Origin: DASRWT01 sp963748485
GTDB lineage: Bacteria > Methylomirabilota > Methylomirabilia > Rokubacteriales > CSP1-6
Reading direction: 5' to 3'
DNA length: 64,000 nucleotides
Assembly: GCA_963748485.1 (NCBI GenBank)
Contig: CAVVJF010000009.1
Span: 248,001 to 312,000 of the forward strand
In this document: positions 7,785 to 16,063 of the stretch, piece by piece
Layout of the letters: every line of letters starts with the position of its first letter
How positions within the stretch are numbered: the stretch's first letter is position 1
Translations under genes and position numbers: made by a program
The notes under the pieces: generated by a model
The model's database searches: none
What the model was told of the DNA's origin: nothing
The model's input: the letters and a program-made list of their open reading frames with translations, nothing else

Positions 7785-9413
7785 ATGGCTCGGATGACCG
7801 GCGGAGAAGCACTCGTCAAGCAGCTCCACCGTGAGGGAGTGCGCGTCGTGTTCGGTCTCCCCGGCGTGCAGCTCTATGGGGTAATGGCGGCGCTGCGCGA
7901 GCAGCCGGACATCCGCTTCATCCAGACCCGCCACGAGCAGGCGACCTCCTACATGGCGGACGGTTACGCCCGCGCGGGCGGGACGGTCGGTACTGCCCTC
8001 GTGGTGCCGGGACCGGGCCTCCTCAACGCCGCCGCCGGGCTCAGCACCGCGTACTCCTGCTCCTCGCCGGTGTTCATGCTGTCGGGCCAGGTCCCTAAGT
8101 CGCAGATCGGCAAGGACATCGGCGTGCTCCACGAGGTGAACGATCAGCTCGACTGCATCCGCCCCATCACGAAGTGGCGCCGGCGGGTGCTCGAGGTCGC
8201 CGAGGTCCCCGCCGCCGTGCGCGCGGCCATGTATCAGCTCACCAGCGGCCGCCCACGCCCGGTGGAGCTCGAGATGCCGCCGGAGACCATGGAGGAGGAA
8301 GGCGAGGCGGTGATGCTGGACCCGGTGCGCCCGGTGCGGCCGGCCGCCGCGACCGCGGACGTGATCCGCGCAGTGGACCTCCTCGTCGCCGCGCAGCGGC
8401 CCGTCATCTACGCGGGCGGCGGCGTGGTGATGGGAGACGCCGGCGAGGCCCTCACCGCGCTCGCCGAGTACCTCCAGGCCGGCGTGATCACCAGCGCGGA
8501 GGGCAAGGGCGCCATCAACGAGAACTCCGAGCTCTCGCTGGGCGCCACCGTGTGGCCGCAGTCGCCCGTGCGCAATCACCTGCTGCAGGCCGACGTGATC
8601 CTCGCGGTGGGGACCCGCTTCGCGCTCGCCGTGCCCAAGGCCGATCAGCAGGTCATCCACATCGACGTCGATCCCGACGAGATCGGGCGCAATCACCGGA
8701 AGACGTTGGGTCTCGTCGGCGACGCCCGTGCCACCCTCGAGACCATGGTGGAGGCGGTGCGCTCGGCCTCGCCGCCACGGTCCTCACGGAAGGCGGAGTA
8801 TCAGGCCCTGCGGGCGGAGACGGCGGCGCTCGTCCAGGAGCCGCAGGGCAGCATCGTGAAGAGCCTGCGCGCGGGGACCCCCGAGAACGCCATCCTCGTC
8901 GCAGGCATGACGCAGATCGGCTACTACTCGCGGCCGTTCTGGCCCACGTACGAGGGGCGGACCTATCTCTCCTCCTCCTACTCCGGCAATCTCGGGTACG
9001 AGTATCCGGTGGCGCTGGGCGCGAAGGTCGCCTGCCCCGGCCGGCCGGTGATCGCGGTGATCGGGGACGGCGGCTTCATGTACAACGTGCAGGAGCTCTC
9101 CACCGCGGTGCAGCAGAAGATCAACGTGGTGGCGATCGTCTTCAACGACAACGCCTACGGCAATGTCGCCCGCGACCTCGACGAGTGGTGGGGCGGAGCC
9201 TACGGCGCCGCCCTCCACAACCCCGACTTCATGAAGCTGGCGGACGCCTTCGGCGTGCACGGGATGCGCGCGAAGGATCCGAGTCAGGTGGGGACGCTCG
9301 TGCGCGACGCCATACAGCTCGACCGGCCGGTGCTCATCGAGGTGCCGGTGGGCCGGATGCCCACGCCGGTCTTCTTCCCGCCCCGCAAGGCGCCCACCAA
9401 GTACAAGCGCTGA
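7785..9413 (+). CDS. Thiamine-pyrophosphate enzyme, acetolactate-synthase-like
   Basis: A 542-residue three-domain TPP enzyme. The catalytic Glu is E51 in TRHEQATSYMADGYAR. The central domain contains RPVIYAGGGVV, and the C-terminal TPP/metal site is GDGGFMYN followed by NDNAYGN. No acetolactate-synthase regulatory subunit is nearby, and the N-terminus lacks the features I know from oxalyl-CoA decarboxylase. A general 2-ketoacid lyase/decarboxylase role is therefore all that can be claimed. It sits between the CoA-transferase and a DUF983 protein, all on the plus strand. Confidence 0.85.
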   Translation: MARMTGGEALVKQLHREGVRVVFGLPGVQLYGVMAALREQPDIRFIQTRHEQATSYMADGYARAGGTVGTALVVPGPGLLNAAAGLSTAYSCSSPVFMLSGQVPKSQIGKDIGVLHEVNDQLDCIRPITKWRRRVLEVAEVPAAVRAAMYQLTSGRPRPVELEMPPETMEEEGEAVMLDPVRPVRPAAATADVIRAVDLLVAAQRPVIYAGGGVVMGDAGEALTALAEYLQAGVITSAEGKGAINENSELSLGATVWPQSPVRNHLLQADVILAVGTRFALAVPKADQQVIHIDVDPDEIGRNHRKTLGLVGDARATLETMVEAVRSASPPRSSRKAEYQALRAETAALVQEPQGSIVKSLRAGTPENAILVAGMTQIGYYSRPFWPTYEGRTYLSSSYSGNLGYEYPVALGAKVACPGRPVIAVIGDGGFMYNVQELSTAVQQKINVVAIVFNDNAYGNVARDLDEWWGGAYGAALHNPDFMKLADAFGVHGMRAKDPSQVGTLVRDAIQLDRPVLIEVPVGRMPTPVFFPPRKAPTKYKR

Positions 9414-9431
9414 CGGGCGCCGCGGGCGCGC

Positions 9432-9842
9432 ATGGCGGATGCCTCCCCTCGGGCCCGTGCCGTCTCCGCGCTGCTGGGCCTGGCCCGCGCCCTCCGGCTG
9501 GCTTGCCCCCTCTGCGGCGGCCGCCCCGTCACCGAGCGCTGGGTGCGGGTGCGACCGGCCTGCCCGCGCTGCCGGCTCCGGCTCGACCGCGGCGAGCCCG
9601 ACTACTGGATCGGCGCCATGCTCTTCAACCTGATCGCCGCGGAGACGCTGTTCGCGGCGGGGGTGCTCGCCGCCCTCCTGCTCACGTGGCCGACGCCGCC
9701 CTGGGACGCGCTCTACTGGGGGAGCATCGTCGGCATGATCGTGCTGCCCATCGTCACGTATCCGATCACCAAGCTCTGCTGGCTCGCGTTCGACCTCGTC
9801 TTCCGCCCGCCGCACCCCGGGGACTTCGCGCCGGCGCCATGA
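9432..9842 (+). CDS. DUF983 zinc-ribbon membrane protein
   Basis: A 136-residue protein. A zinc-ribbon-like CPLCGG...CPRCRLRL pair occupies residues about 25-56. The DUF983 signature RGEPDYWIGAMLFN follows, then two hydrophobic helices. Function is unknown for this family. It begins 18 bp after the TPP enzyme and is probably in its transcript. Confidence 0.8.
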   Translation: MADASPRARAVSALLGLARALRLACPLCGGRPVTERWVRVRPACPRCRLRLDRGEPDYWIGAMLFNLIAAETLFAAGVLAALLLTWPTPPWDALYWGSIVGMIVLPIVTYPITKLCWLAFDLVFRPPHPGDFAPAP

Positions 9843-9859
9843 GCGCGCCCCCTAGTGGG

Positions 9860-10273
9860 CTAGCAGTGGCCGCCTGACTTGGGCGGCATCTGCACCAGCT
9901 CGAGCCGCGTGTCGTCCGGCCCGCGGAGAAAGGCGATGCGGCCGCCGTTGGGCATGGCGATGGGGCCCTCGAGGCGCTGCGCGCCGAGCGTCTCCAGCCG
10001 GCTGATGTCCGCCTCGATGTCGGTGGAGTCGAAGCCGAAGTGCTCGAGCCCGTGGTGCGGATTGGCGTCGCCGGGCCCGAGTGTCTCGCCGTTGCGCGCG
10101 CCCGAGATGTTGACGTTGATCCCGCCATCGGCGGACGCGCAGCGGATGAAGCGGTCGCCGAAGACGCGCACCTCGTCGTTCATGATCTTGAATCCGAACG
10201 CGGTCACATACCACTCGGCGGTGCGACGCGGGTCGGGGGCCTTGAGGTGGATGTGGTTGATCCGGTAGGCCAT
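9860..10273 (-). CDS. VOC/glyoxalase-family protein
   Basis: A 137-residue single-module VOC (glyoxalase/dioxygenase superfamily) protein. The first strand begins YRINHIHLKAPDP, which carries the metal-ligand His expected at that position, and HFGFDSTDIEAD begins the second half. The end TRLELVQMPPK supplies the final Glu. The start at 10273 follows a GGAGGA site; an ATG 12 bp upstream is possible. The reaction cannot be told from sequence. Confidence 0.8.
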   Translation of the reverse strand: MAYRINHIHLKAPDPRRTAEWYVTAFGFKIMNDEVRVFGDRFIRCASADGGINVNISGARNGETLGPGDANPHHGLEHFGFDSTDIEADISRLETLGAQRLEGPIAMPNGGRIAFLRGPDDTRLELVQMPPKSGGHC

Positions 10274-10315
10274 ACGATCCTCCATGATCGGAGACGGTGA
10301 GCGCCTCGCCGTGAT

Positions 10316-10371
10316 GCCTCAGACGTAGGTGTTACCGAGCGCCGACGGCGTGGCCTCAAAATGGTGTTACC
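10316..10371 (+). repeat. Left terminal repeat region of the outer IS
   Basis: It contains GCCTCAGACGTAGGTGTTACC (outer unit, from 10316) and an inner GCCTCAAAATGGTGTTACC unit (10353-10371). Both are complementary to the units at 13107-13160. Confidence 0.6.
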
Positions 10372-10870
10372 CATGGCCGACGGCCTGGGGCGCGGGCCGA
10401 GTATCCGCCAGCTTCCAGAGCACGTCCAGCGTCTGCTGGATCTCGCGCGCCAGGGCGATCGGATCCAGGGCGTGAAACTGCTCGGCCAGCGCCTGCCGCT
10501 GCGCGGCGGCGAGCCCGCCCGCGACGAGCACGCGCTGATAGGGCGTCTGCGCCGCGTCGTATCGCTTCCGGACCGTGCTCCCCACCCGACGTTTGCTGAG
10601 CAGCTTGCGGACGGGGCGGAAGAAATTGTGCTGCAGGCGGAGCAGGCCGTACACGCGCTGCAACACGGCCCAGGCCGCTCGGGTACTGTAGCGGTCGTAG
10701 CCGACCAGCCGCCGGTACGGCCGCCCACGGGTGAAGCGCACCATGCGGCGCCGGCACCAGCCGAGCAGGCAGGCATTGATGAACTCGCTGCCATAGTACC
10801 TGCAGAATAAGGTCGGCCGCCGGTGTGGCAGCATCCTTGGGTCCACATTTGGAGCCGAGGAGGGACCACG

Positions 10871-12157
10871 ATGGCTGAGGATACGACCCTGACATCACAG
10901 ACGTGGCTCGTCGCGATTGATATTGGGAAGGCGTTCCACGCGGTGCTGGTCGAGGGGGGCGACGGGAAGCGGCAGCAGTTCCGGATGGCCAATCATGGCG
11001 AAGACTATGACCACCTGGTCGGATTCCTCCGCGGCCTGCCCGGGCCCGCCCGGATCGCCCTCGAGCCGCCGGGCGACTTCCACCGCACCCTGGCCCACCG
11101 ACTGCTCCGAGAGGGGTTCTCCGTGGTTTCCGTCTCGTCGGTAGCGGGGGCGCGCTATCGGGAGGCGCTGTTCAACTCCTGGGACAAGAACGACCCGAAA
11201 GACGCGCACGTCATCCTGCAACTGCTGAAGCACGGTCTGGTACAGCACTACCACGATCCGTTGCTGGCCGGCGACCATGACCTCCAGGAGCTCGCCAAGA
11301 CCTACCATCAGATTGTGCTGGCGCGCAAACGGCTCGCCGACAGCCTGCTCAATCACTATCTGCCCCTCTATTTCCCGGAGATGGGCCGCTACTGGGAATC
11401 TACGCGGGTGGAATGGTTTGTGGCATTCCTCGAGCGGTTTCCGACGCCCGCCGCGGTGCAAGCCTTGCCGAAGGAGGCGTTCGTCCGAGCGGCCTGGTCG
11501 GTAGTCGGCCGGAAGGTGAACAAGCAAGCGAAGTTGGAGGAGCTTTACGAGCTGGCGCAACGGAGCATCGCGCTGCCCGTGGCGGTGGATTCGGTCGCGA
11601 TCGAGACGTTTCGCCTGCAACTCGCCCAGCTCCGGCGGCTGGCCGAGCTGCGGCAGACCCTGGAGGCCCGCGCCCACGCGCTGCTCAAGGATCGAGCGGA
11701 CTTCCAGCGGCTCTGCTCCCTGCCCGGCGTCGCGGCGATCCTGGCCCTCGTGATTCTCGCGGAGGGTGGTGATCTCCGCCGCTTCCGGCATCATCGCCAG
11801 TTCCTCAAGTATTGTGGCCTGGATCTCGCCAAGTGCCAGTCGGGACAGTCCCGAGGGCGCGAGATGCTCTCGAAACGGGGCAATGCCCGGCTCCGCATGG
11901 CCTTCTGGATGGCGGCGCAGCGGGCGGTGCGGATGAACGAAAACTCCTTTCGGGACAAGTACGAGCGCTACACCCGGCAAGATCCCGGCAATCCCGATGT
12001 ACGCCGCAAGGCGCTGACGGCCGTCGCGGCGAAGATGGCGCGGGTGGCCTATGCGGTCGTGAAGCACGACCAGCCCTATCGCGGCTACCACGAACATGCC
12101 CTGCCCAGCGGATCGATCCCTCTCAAACGGGCCGTCGGGGCGCGTGCGACCCCGTAG
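10871..12157 (+). CDS. IS110-family DEDD transposase
   Basis: A 428-residue transposase. The N-terminal RuvC-like DEDD site shows D17 (AIDIGK), E65 (ALEPPG), and D108/D111 in DKNDPKDAHVI. A coiled-coil middle leads to the C-terminal Transposase_20 domain (SLPGVAAILALVILAE, then SKRGNARLRMAFW), which carries the Ser used by this family. It appears full length and intact. The start at 10871 follows a GAGGAGGG site. It probably still acts, or did so recently, since it cleanly interrupts the older IS. Confidence 0.9.
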   Translation: MAEDTTLTSQTWLVAIDIGKAFHAVLVEGGDGKRQQFRMANHGEDYDHLVGFLRGLPGPARIALEPPGDFHRTLAHRLLREGFSVVSVSSVAGARYREALFNSWDKNDPKDAHVILQLLKHGLVQHYHDPLLAGDHDLQELAKTYHQIVLARKRLADSLLNHYLPLYFPEMGRYWESTRVEWFVAFLERFPTPAAVQALPKEAFVRAAWSVVGRKVNKQAKLEELYELAQRSIALPVAVDSVAIETFRLQLAQLRRLAELRQTLEARAHALLKDRADFQRLCSLPGVAAILALVILAEGGDLRRFRHHRQFLKYCGLDLAKCQSGQSRGREMLSKRGNARLRMAFWMAAQRAVRMNENSFRDKYERYTRQDPGNPDVRRKALTAVAAKMARVAYAVVKHDQPYRGYHEHALPSGSIPLKRAVGARATP

Positions 12158-12381
12158 ATAATGCTCGGACCTTCCGCTGGGACCCTACGCTGTATTAAGT
12201 GCGGTGAGAGCCCGCCCCGCGTGGCGCGGACTCTGTGTTCACTATGGGCAGCGGGGTCTTTCTCCGACGCGGAAGACCGCTGAGGTGGCTGTGTCCGTCG
12301 TTGCCGGACCGAATCACGGCTCCAGGAGCCGCCAGAGGAATGCTCTGTCCCGGCGCTTGACCACCCTCTTGCAGATAGTAC
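12158..12381 (+). ncRNA. Putative seekRNA/bridge-RNA region of the IS1111-like element
   Basis: These 224 bp of non-coding 3' end include a stem of GGTCTT/AAGACC (12255-12260 with 12273-12278) and GGCTC/GAGCC (12318-12330). ACTATGGGCAGCG at 12241-12253 matches the minus strand across the element's left junction (10797 down to 10786, ACTATGGCAGCG) with one extra G. A guide segment that recognises the target would look like this. The RNA itself, its ends and its second guide are inferred, not seen. Confidence 0.45.
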
Positions 12382-13106
12382 GTTGTCGCTGTGCCACTCG
12401 CGCAGCGGCAACGGCAACCGCGTCTGGATGTGCTGGAGGCCACCGGTCACACGTTGCTGGTGCAAGTCGTAGAGGGCCTGCAGCTCCGTCCAACTCGTGG
12501 CCACATCGACGGCCACGAGCGTGGCGCAATAGCGCCCGGCGGTCGACTCCCCGCAATGCAGCACCAGATCGCCTTGCAGCGCCCCCGGCCGCACCTCCGT
12601 CCACTCGCTCCACGTGCGCACCGGCACCTGGGCGCGCAGTGAGGCCAGCGCGGGCGCGAGCCGGCGCGGCTGGCGCGGGCGGCGCCGACGCAGCGGCCGT
12701 AACAGCCGGTCCAGCGTCGCCGCGCTCGCGGCCGTCAGCGCCGCCTGCACTGCCGGCGTCAGGCCGAGCCCCTGATGCCTCGCCAGCGCCCTCAGCAGCG
12801 CAGGCAAGATGGGCCGCAGCAGCTTCCCCGAGAGCTGATCGCTGGCCAGCCACGCCCGCTCGAGAATCGGCGCCAGCTCGCGACTCACGTACCGACACGG
12901 TCGGCCGGTCGGCCGCCCCGGCGGCCCCGGCGCCGCGCGCAGCCGCCGGATCGCGGCCTTGCGATGACACCCCGTCGTGCGACAGTACTCGTCAAGCAGT
13001 CGGCCTCGCTCCCGCTTGCCGGCTCGGTGATACCGCGCCCACATCACCGCCGCGTACTCTCGGCGCCCGTGCTCCGTCACGGGGTCCCCTTTCCGGTGGC
13101 TGCTCT

Positions 13107-13160
13107 GGTAACACCGGTTTTGAGGCAACCCCTGGCGCTTCGGTAACCCTTCTTTTGAGG
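13107..13160 (-). repeat. Right terminal repeat region of the outer IS
   Basis: It holds GGTAACACCGGTTTTGAGGC (13107-13126) and CGGTAACCCTTCTTTTGAGG (13141-13160), the complements of the two units at the left end. GTGAT follows directly. Confidence 0.6.
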
Positions 13161-13173
13161 GTGATCGCTCGCT

Positions 13174-13204
13174 GGACAAATCTCCGCTGCGAGCCCAGTA
13201 TAGG
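13174..13204 (+). promoter_or_regulatory. Possible promoter of the PLP enzyme, just outside the IS
   Basis: TGGACA (13174-13179) and TATAGG (13199-13204) are spaced 19 bp apart, longer than ideal. They begin 14 bp beyond the IS end, so the insertion may have removed upstream control sites but spared the core promoter. Confidence 0.3.
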
Positions 13205-13220
13205 CGGCCGGGAGGCTTCC

Positions 13221-14390
13221 ATGACAGCCGAGTTCGACTTCGATCGCGTCATCGATCGGCGGTCCACCGCGAGCAACAAATGGCGGAAGTACGATAAGGA
13301 CGTGCTGCCGCTCTGGGTCGCCGACATGGACTTCGCCTCCCCGGAGCCGGTGGTGCGCGCGCTCCGCGAGCGCGCGGCCCACGGCGTGTTCGGCTACGTG
13401 TACGAGGAGCCGGAGCTCGCCGAGGTGATCGCGGAGCGGACCGCGCACCGCTACGGCTGGCGGGTCGCCCCCGAGGCGGTGGTGCTGCTGCCGGGCGTGA
13501 TCGCCGGCTTCAACATGGCGGCGCGCATCTTCACGACGCCCGGCGACGGGCTCCTCGAGCAGCTGCCCGTCTATCCGCCCATTCTTCGCTGCCCCGGCAA
13601 TATGGGGCTCACCCGTGACGAGGCCCTCCTCGCCCGGCGCGGGGATGGACGCTACGAGGTCGACACGGACGCCTTCGCGCGCGCGATCACCCCGCGCACG
13701 CGCGCTTTCCTGCTCTGCAACCCGCACAACCCAACCGGCCGCGTCTTCACGCGCGAGGAGCTCGGGCGCATGGCGGAGATCTGCCTACAGCGCAATCTCT
13801 GGATCATCGCCGACGAGATTCACTGCGACCTCCTCTACGCGGAGCAGCGGCACGTGCCCATCGCCTCCCTCGGGCCCGAGGTGCAGGCGCGGACGATCAC
13901 CCTCATGTCGCCCTCGAAGACGTTCAACCTCGCCGGCCTCAAGTGCGCGATCGCGGTGGTGCCCGACGCCGGCCTGCGCGAGAAGTTCGTGGCGGCGAAG
14001 GTCGACCTGGTGGCGAACCCCAATGTCTTCGGCTTCACCGCCGCGCTCGCCGCCTACCGCGACGGCGGGCCGTGGCTCGACGCCCTCATGGGCTATCTCG
14101 AGGCCAATCGCGACTTCACGATGGACTATGTTCGCGAGCACTTTCCCGGTGTCACCGCGTATCCCCCGGAGGGGATGTATCTCGCCTGGCTGGACTTCCG
14201 CGGGACGGGCATCCCCGGCGACGATCCGTTCACCTACTTCCTCGACAAGGCGCGGGTGGCCCTGAACGACGGCGCCACCTTCGGCGCGGGCGGCCAGGGC
14301 TTCGCCCGGCTCAACTTCGGCTCGCCGCGCGCCATGCTGACGGAAGGGCTCGACCGCATGCGCGACGCCTTTCGCGCGCTGCGCCGCTAG
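13221..14390 (+). CDS. MalY/PatB-family PLP aminotransferase or C-S lyase
   Basis: A 389-residue fold-type I PLP enzyme with the MalY/PatB signatures LPLWVADMDFASP and FGYVYEEPELAEVI near the N-terminus. NPHNPTGRVF is the middle motif. The Schiff-base Lys lies in SPSKTFNLAGLK (near residue 233), and the C-terminal RLNFGSPR holds the carboxylate-binding Arg. MalY/PatB proteins are mostly cystathionine beta-lyases or related aminotransferases. The start at 13221 follows a GGGAGG site; the frame upstream runs through IS DNA and is spurious. Confidence 0.88.
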   Translation: MTAEFDFDRVIDRRSTASNKWRKYDKDVLPLWVADMDFASPEPVVRALRERAAHGVFGYVYEEPELAEVIAERTAHRYGWRVAPEAVVLLPGVIAGFNMAARIFTTPGDGLLEQLPVYPPILRCPGNMGLTRDEALLARRGDGRYEVDTDAFARAITPRTRAFLLCNPHNPTGRVFTREELGRMAEICLQRNLWIIADEIHCDLLYAEQRHVPIASLGPEVQARTITLMSPSKTFNLAGLKCAIAVVPDAGLREKFVAAKVDLVANPNVFGFTAALAAYRDGGPWLDALMGYLEANRDFTMDYVREHFPGVTAYPPEGMYLAWLDFRGTGIPGDDPFTYFLDKARVALNDGATFGAGGQGFARLNFGSPRAMLTEGLDRMRDAFRALRR

Positions 14391-14399
14391 CGCGCCATG

Positions 14400-14429
14400 T
14401 TGCCGCCGACCCGGCGTGCATGCTAGGGT
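14400..14429 (+). promoter_or_regulatory. Promoter before the HpaI-type aldolase
   Basis: TTGCCG (14400-14405), an 18-bp spacer and TAGGGT (14424-14429), with the TG of an extended -10 at 14421-14422. It drives the gene set beginning at 14472. Confidence 0.45.
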
Positions 14430-14471
14430 GCGGTCGCATCCATCCTCGGACATTCCCCAAGGAGAGTCATC

Positions 14472-15263
14472 GTGAGAGAGAACACCCTCAAGAAGATCTG
14501 GGCGAAGGGTGAGGCCGTCGTCAACGGCTGGCTCGCCATCCCCAGCGCCTTTTCCGCCGAGGTGATGGCTCACCAGGGCTTCGACTCGCTGGTGGTGGAC
14601 ATGCAGCACGGCGTGGTCGACTACCAGGTCGCGGTGACCATGCTCCAGGCGATCTCGACGACCTCCACTGTGCCCATGGCGCGCGTGCCGTGGAACGATC
14701 CCGCCCGCCTGATGAAGATCCTCGACGCCGGCGTGTACGGCGTCATCTGCCCCATGATCAACACGCGAGAAGAGGCGGAGACGCTCGTGCGCCACTGCAA
14801 GTACCCGCCGCGCGGCCACCGCTCCTGGGGTCCGGTTCGCGCGTCCATCTACGCGGGCGCCGACTACGGCGACCACGCCAACGACGACATCGTGGTCATG
14901 CCCATGATCGAGACCGCCGAGGCCATGAAGAACCTGGACGATATCCTCAGCGTCCCCGGCGTCGATGCGGTGTACGTGGGCCCCTCCGACCTCTCGCTCG
15001 CGCTCGGCTGCAAGCCGCGCCTCGACCAGACGGATGCGCCGGTGGTCGAAGCCCAGCAGAAGATCGTGGAGGCCTGCAAGAAGCACGGCGTGGTCGCCGG
15101 CATCCACAACAGTACGTCGGACTACGCGCTCAAGATGATCGCGGCGGGCTATCAGTTCGTCACCCTCGCCAGCGACAGCCGCTTCCTCGCCCAGAAGGCG
15201 GCCGAGGAGGCCGCCGCGGTCAAGAAGACGGGCGTGAAGGCCGGCAAGCTGCCGGGCTACTAG
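14472..15263 (+). CDS. HpcH/HpaI-family class II aldolase
   Basis: A 263-residue metal-dependent aldolase of the HpaI/HpcH family (2-keto-3-deoxy acid type). Metal and active-site segments are VVDMQHGVVDY, PMIETAEAMKNLDDI and GVDAVYVGPSDLSLALG, which carry the conserved Glu and Asp ligands. It cleaves a hydroxy-oxo acid to pyruvate plus an aldehyde; the exact substrate is unknown. GTG start after AAGGAGA. It is the first gene of a run of five closely packed catabolic genes. Confidence 0.88.
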   Translation: MRENTLKKIWAKGEAVVNGWLAIPSAFSAEVMAHQGFDSLVVDMQHGVVDYQVAVTMLQAISTTSTVPMARVPWNDPARLMKILDAGVYGVICPMINTREEAETLVRHCKYPPRGHRSWGPVRASIYAGADYGDHANDDIVVMPMIETAEAMKNLDDILSVPGVDAVYVGPSDLSLALGCKPRLDQTDAPVVEAQQKIVEACKKHGVVAGIHNSTSDYALKMIAAGYQFVTLASDSRFLAQKAAEEAAAVKKTGVKAGKLPGY

Positions 15264-15272
15264 GAGCGCACC

Positions 15273-16061
15273 ATGGGCAGGCTCGACGAAACCGTCGCCA
15301 TCGTCACCGGCGGGGGCACCGGCATCGGCCGCTGCACCGCCCTCATGCTCGCCCGCGAGGGGGCGCGCGTCGTCATCAGCGGCCGGCGCAAGCCCCCGCT
15401 CGAAGAGGTCGTGGGCGAGATCACCCGCGCGGGCGGCCAGGCGGTGGCCCATCCCGGCGACGTCGCCAAGCCCGCGGACGCGCAGGAGCTCGCGCGCTGG
15501 ACGCTGGCCCAGTTCGGTCACGTCGACGTCCTCATCAACAACGCGGGCCACTCCAGCAAGGTGCGTAACCTCCGCTGGATCGGACTGGAGGAGTGGGAGA
15601 AGGTGATGGCGGTCAACGTCACCGGCGCCTATCTCCTCACCCAGGCGGTGCTCCCCAATATGATCGAGCGCGGCGGCGGCACCATCGTGACCGTGTCGTC
15701 CTACGCGGCCCTGCGCCCCGGCCTCATCGGGGGCTCGGTCTACGGCGCGGCCAAGGCCGCCCAGCGCAACATGATGGGGCACGTGCACACGGTGCTGCGC
15801 GACAAGGGCATCCGGGCCACCACCATCATGCCGGCCGAGGTCGACACGCCGATTCTCGACAACCGGCCCATGCCGCCCGACGCGGCCGCGCGGGCGACCA
15901 TGATGATGCCGGAGGACGTGGCGGAGGCCATCCTTCTCTGCGTCACCCTGCCCGCGCGCACCGTGATCGAGGAGATCGTGATCAGCCCCACGCGCTCGCG
16001 CGACCAGGCCCAGGAGATTGCGGTCGCGCGGGATATGGGCGCGCCGCCGGGCGCGAAGTAG
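15273..16061 (+). CDS. SDR family oxidoreductase
   Basis: A 262-residue classical SDR with GGGTGIG (residues 13-19), NNAG, and an intact catalytic Ser in TVSSYAAL plus YGAAK. It begins 9 bp after the aldolase. It probably oxidises or reduces a hydroxy/keto acid in the same pathway. Confidence 0.88.
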   Translation: MGRLDETVAIVTGGGTGIGRCTALMLAREGARVVISGRRKPPLEEVVGEITRAGGQAVAHPGDVAKPADAQELARWTLAQFGHVDVLINNAGHSSKVRNLRWIGLEEWEKVMAVNVTGAYLLTQAVLPNMIERGGGTIVTVSSYAALRPGLIGGSVYGAAKAAQRNMMGHVHTVLRDKGIRATTIMPAEVDTPILDNRPMPPDAAARATMMMPEDVAEAILLCVTLPARTVIEEIVISPTRSRDQAQEIAVARDMGAPPGAK

Positions 16062-16063
16062 CG

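Larger units (their letters stand above)
10793..12381 (+). mobile_element. IS110-family (IS1111-like) insertion sequence, 1589 bp
   Basis: The boundaries come from restoring the outer transposase in frame. The element carries ATAGTAC at both ends (10793-10799 and 12375-12381). Inside these, imperfect subterminal inverted repeats begin with CTGCA. It has 78 bp before the transposase ATG and 224 bp after its stop. A long 3' non-coding end with subterminal repeats resembles the IS1111 branch, where the guide RNA lies downstream of the transposase gene. Confidence 0.75.
10367..13080 (-). pseudogene. DDE integrase-type transposase, interrupted
   Basis: The N-terminal half reads from a GTG at 13080 (after an AAGGGG ribosome site) to 12382; the C-terminal half runs from 10792 to 10367. 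Joining these two segments gives one open frame of 374 residues. The junction restores WHSDN|GSEFINA, the expected second catalytic Asp region of this integrase family. The first Asp is in AVDVATSW. After FTRGRPYR the text runs straight into RLVGYDRYST; from memory of the family, a KNDN..VEQKN segment with the catalytic Glu should lie there. An in-frame deletion may therefore have killed the enzyme independently of the insertion. Confidence 0.75.
10316..13160 (-). mobile_element. ISNCY-like insertion sequence, split by a second IS
   Basis: The ends carry matching inverted repeats with double GGTAAC...TTTTGAGG-type units (left 10316-10371, right 13107-13160). The flanks repeat GTGAT (10311-10315 and 13161-13165), a possible 5-bp target duplication. 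Without the inserted IS110-type element (10793-12381) it is about 1.26 kb, a normal size for an IS with a single integrase-type transposase. It lies just upstream of the PLP-enzyme gene at 13221. Confidence 0.7.

Noticed and set aside
6507..9413. Oxalate degradation pair (formyl-CoA transferase plus oxalyl-CoA decarboxylase)
   Set aside because: Gene order fits, but the TPP enzyme does not show the oxalyl-CoA decarboxylase sequence features I know and looks acetolactate-synthase-like; the two genes also have a hairpin and a -10 box between them.
12204..13220. Long plus-strand reading frame running into the PLP enzyme
   Set aside because: This part is antisense to the outer transposase and within IS DNA; the true start is the ATG at 13221 after GGGAGG.
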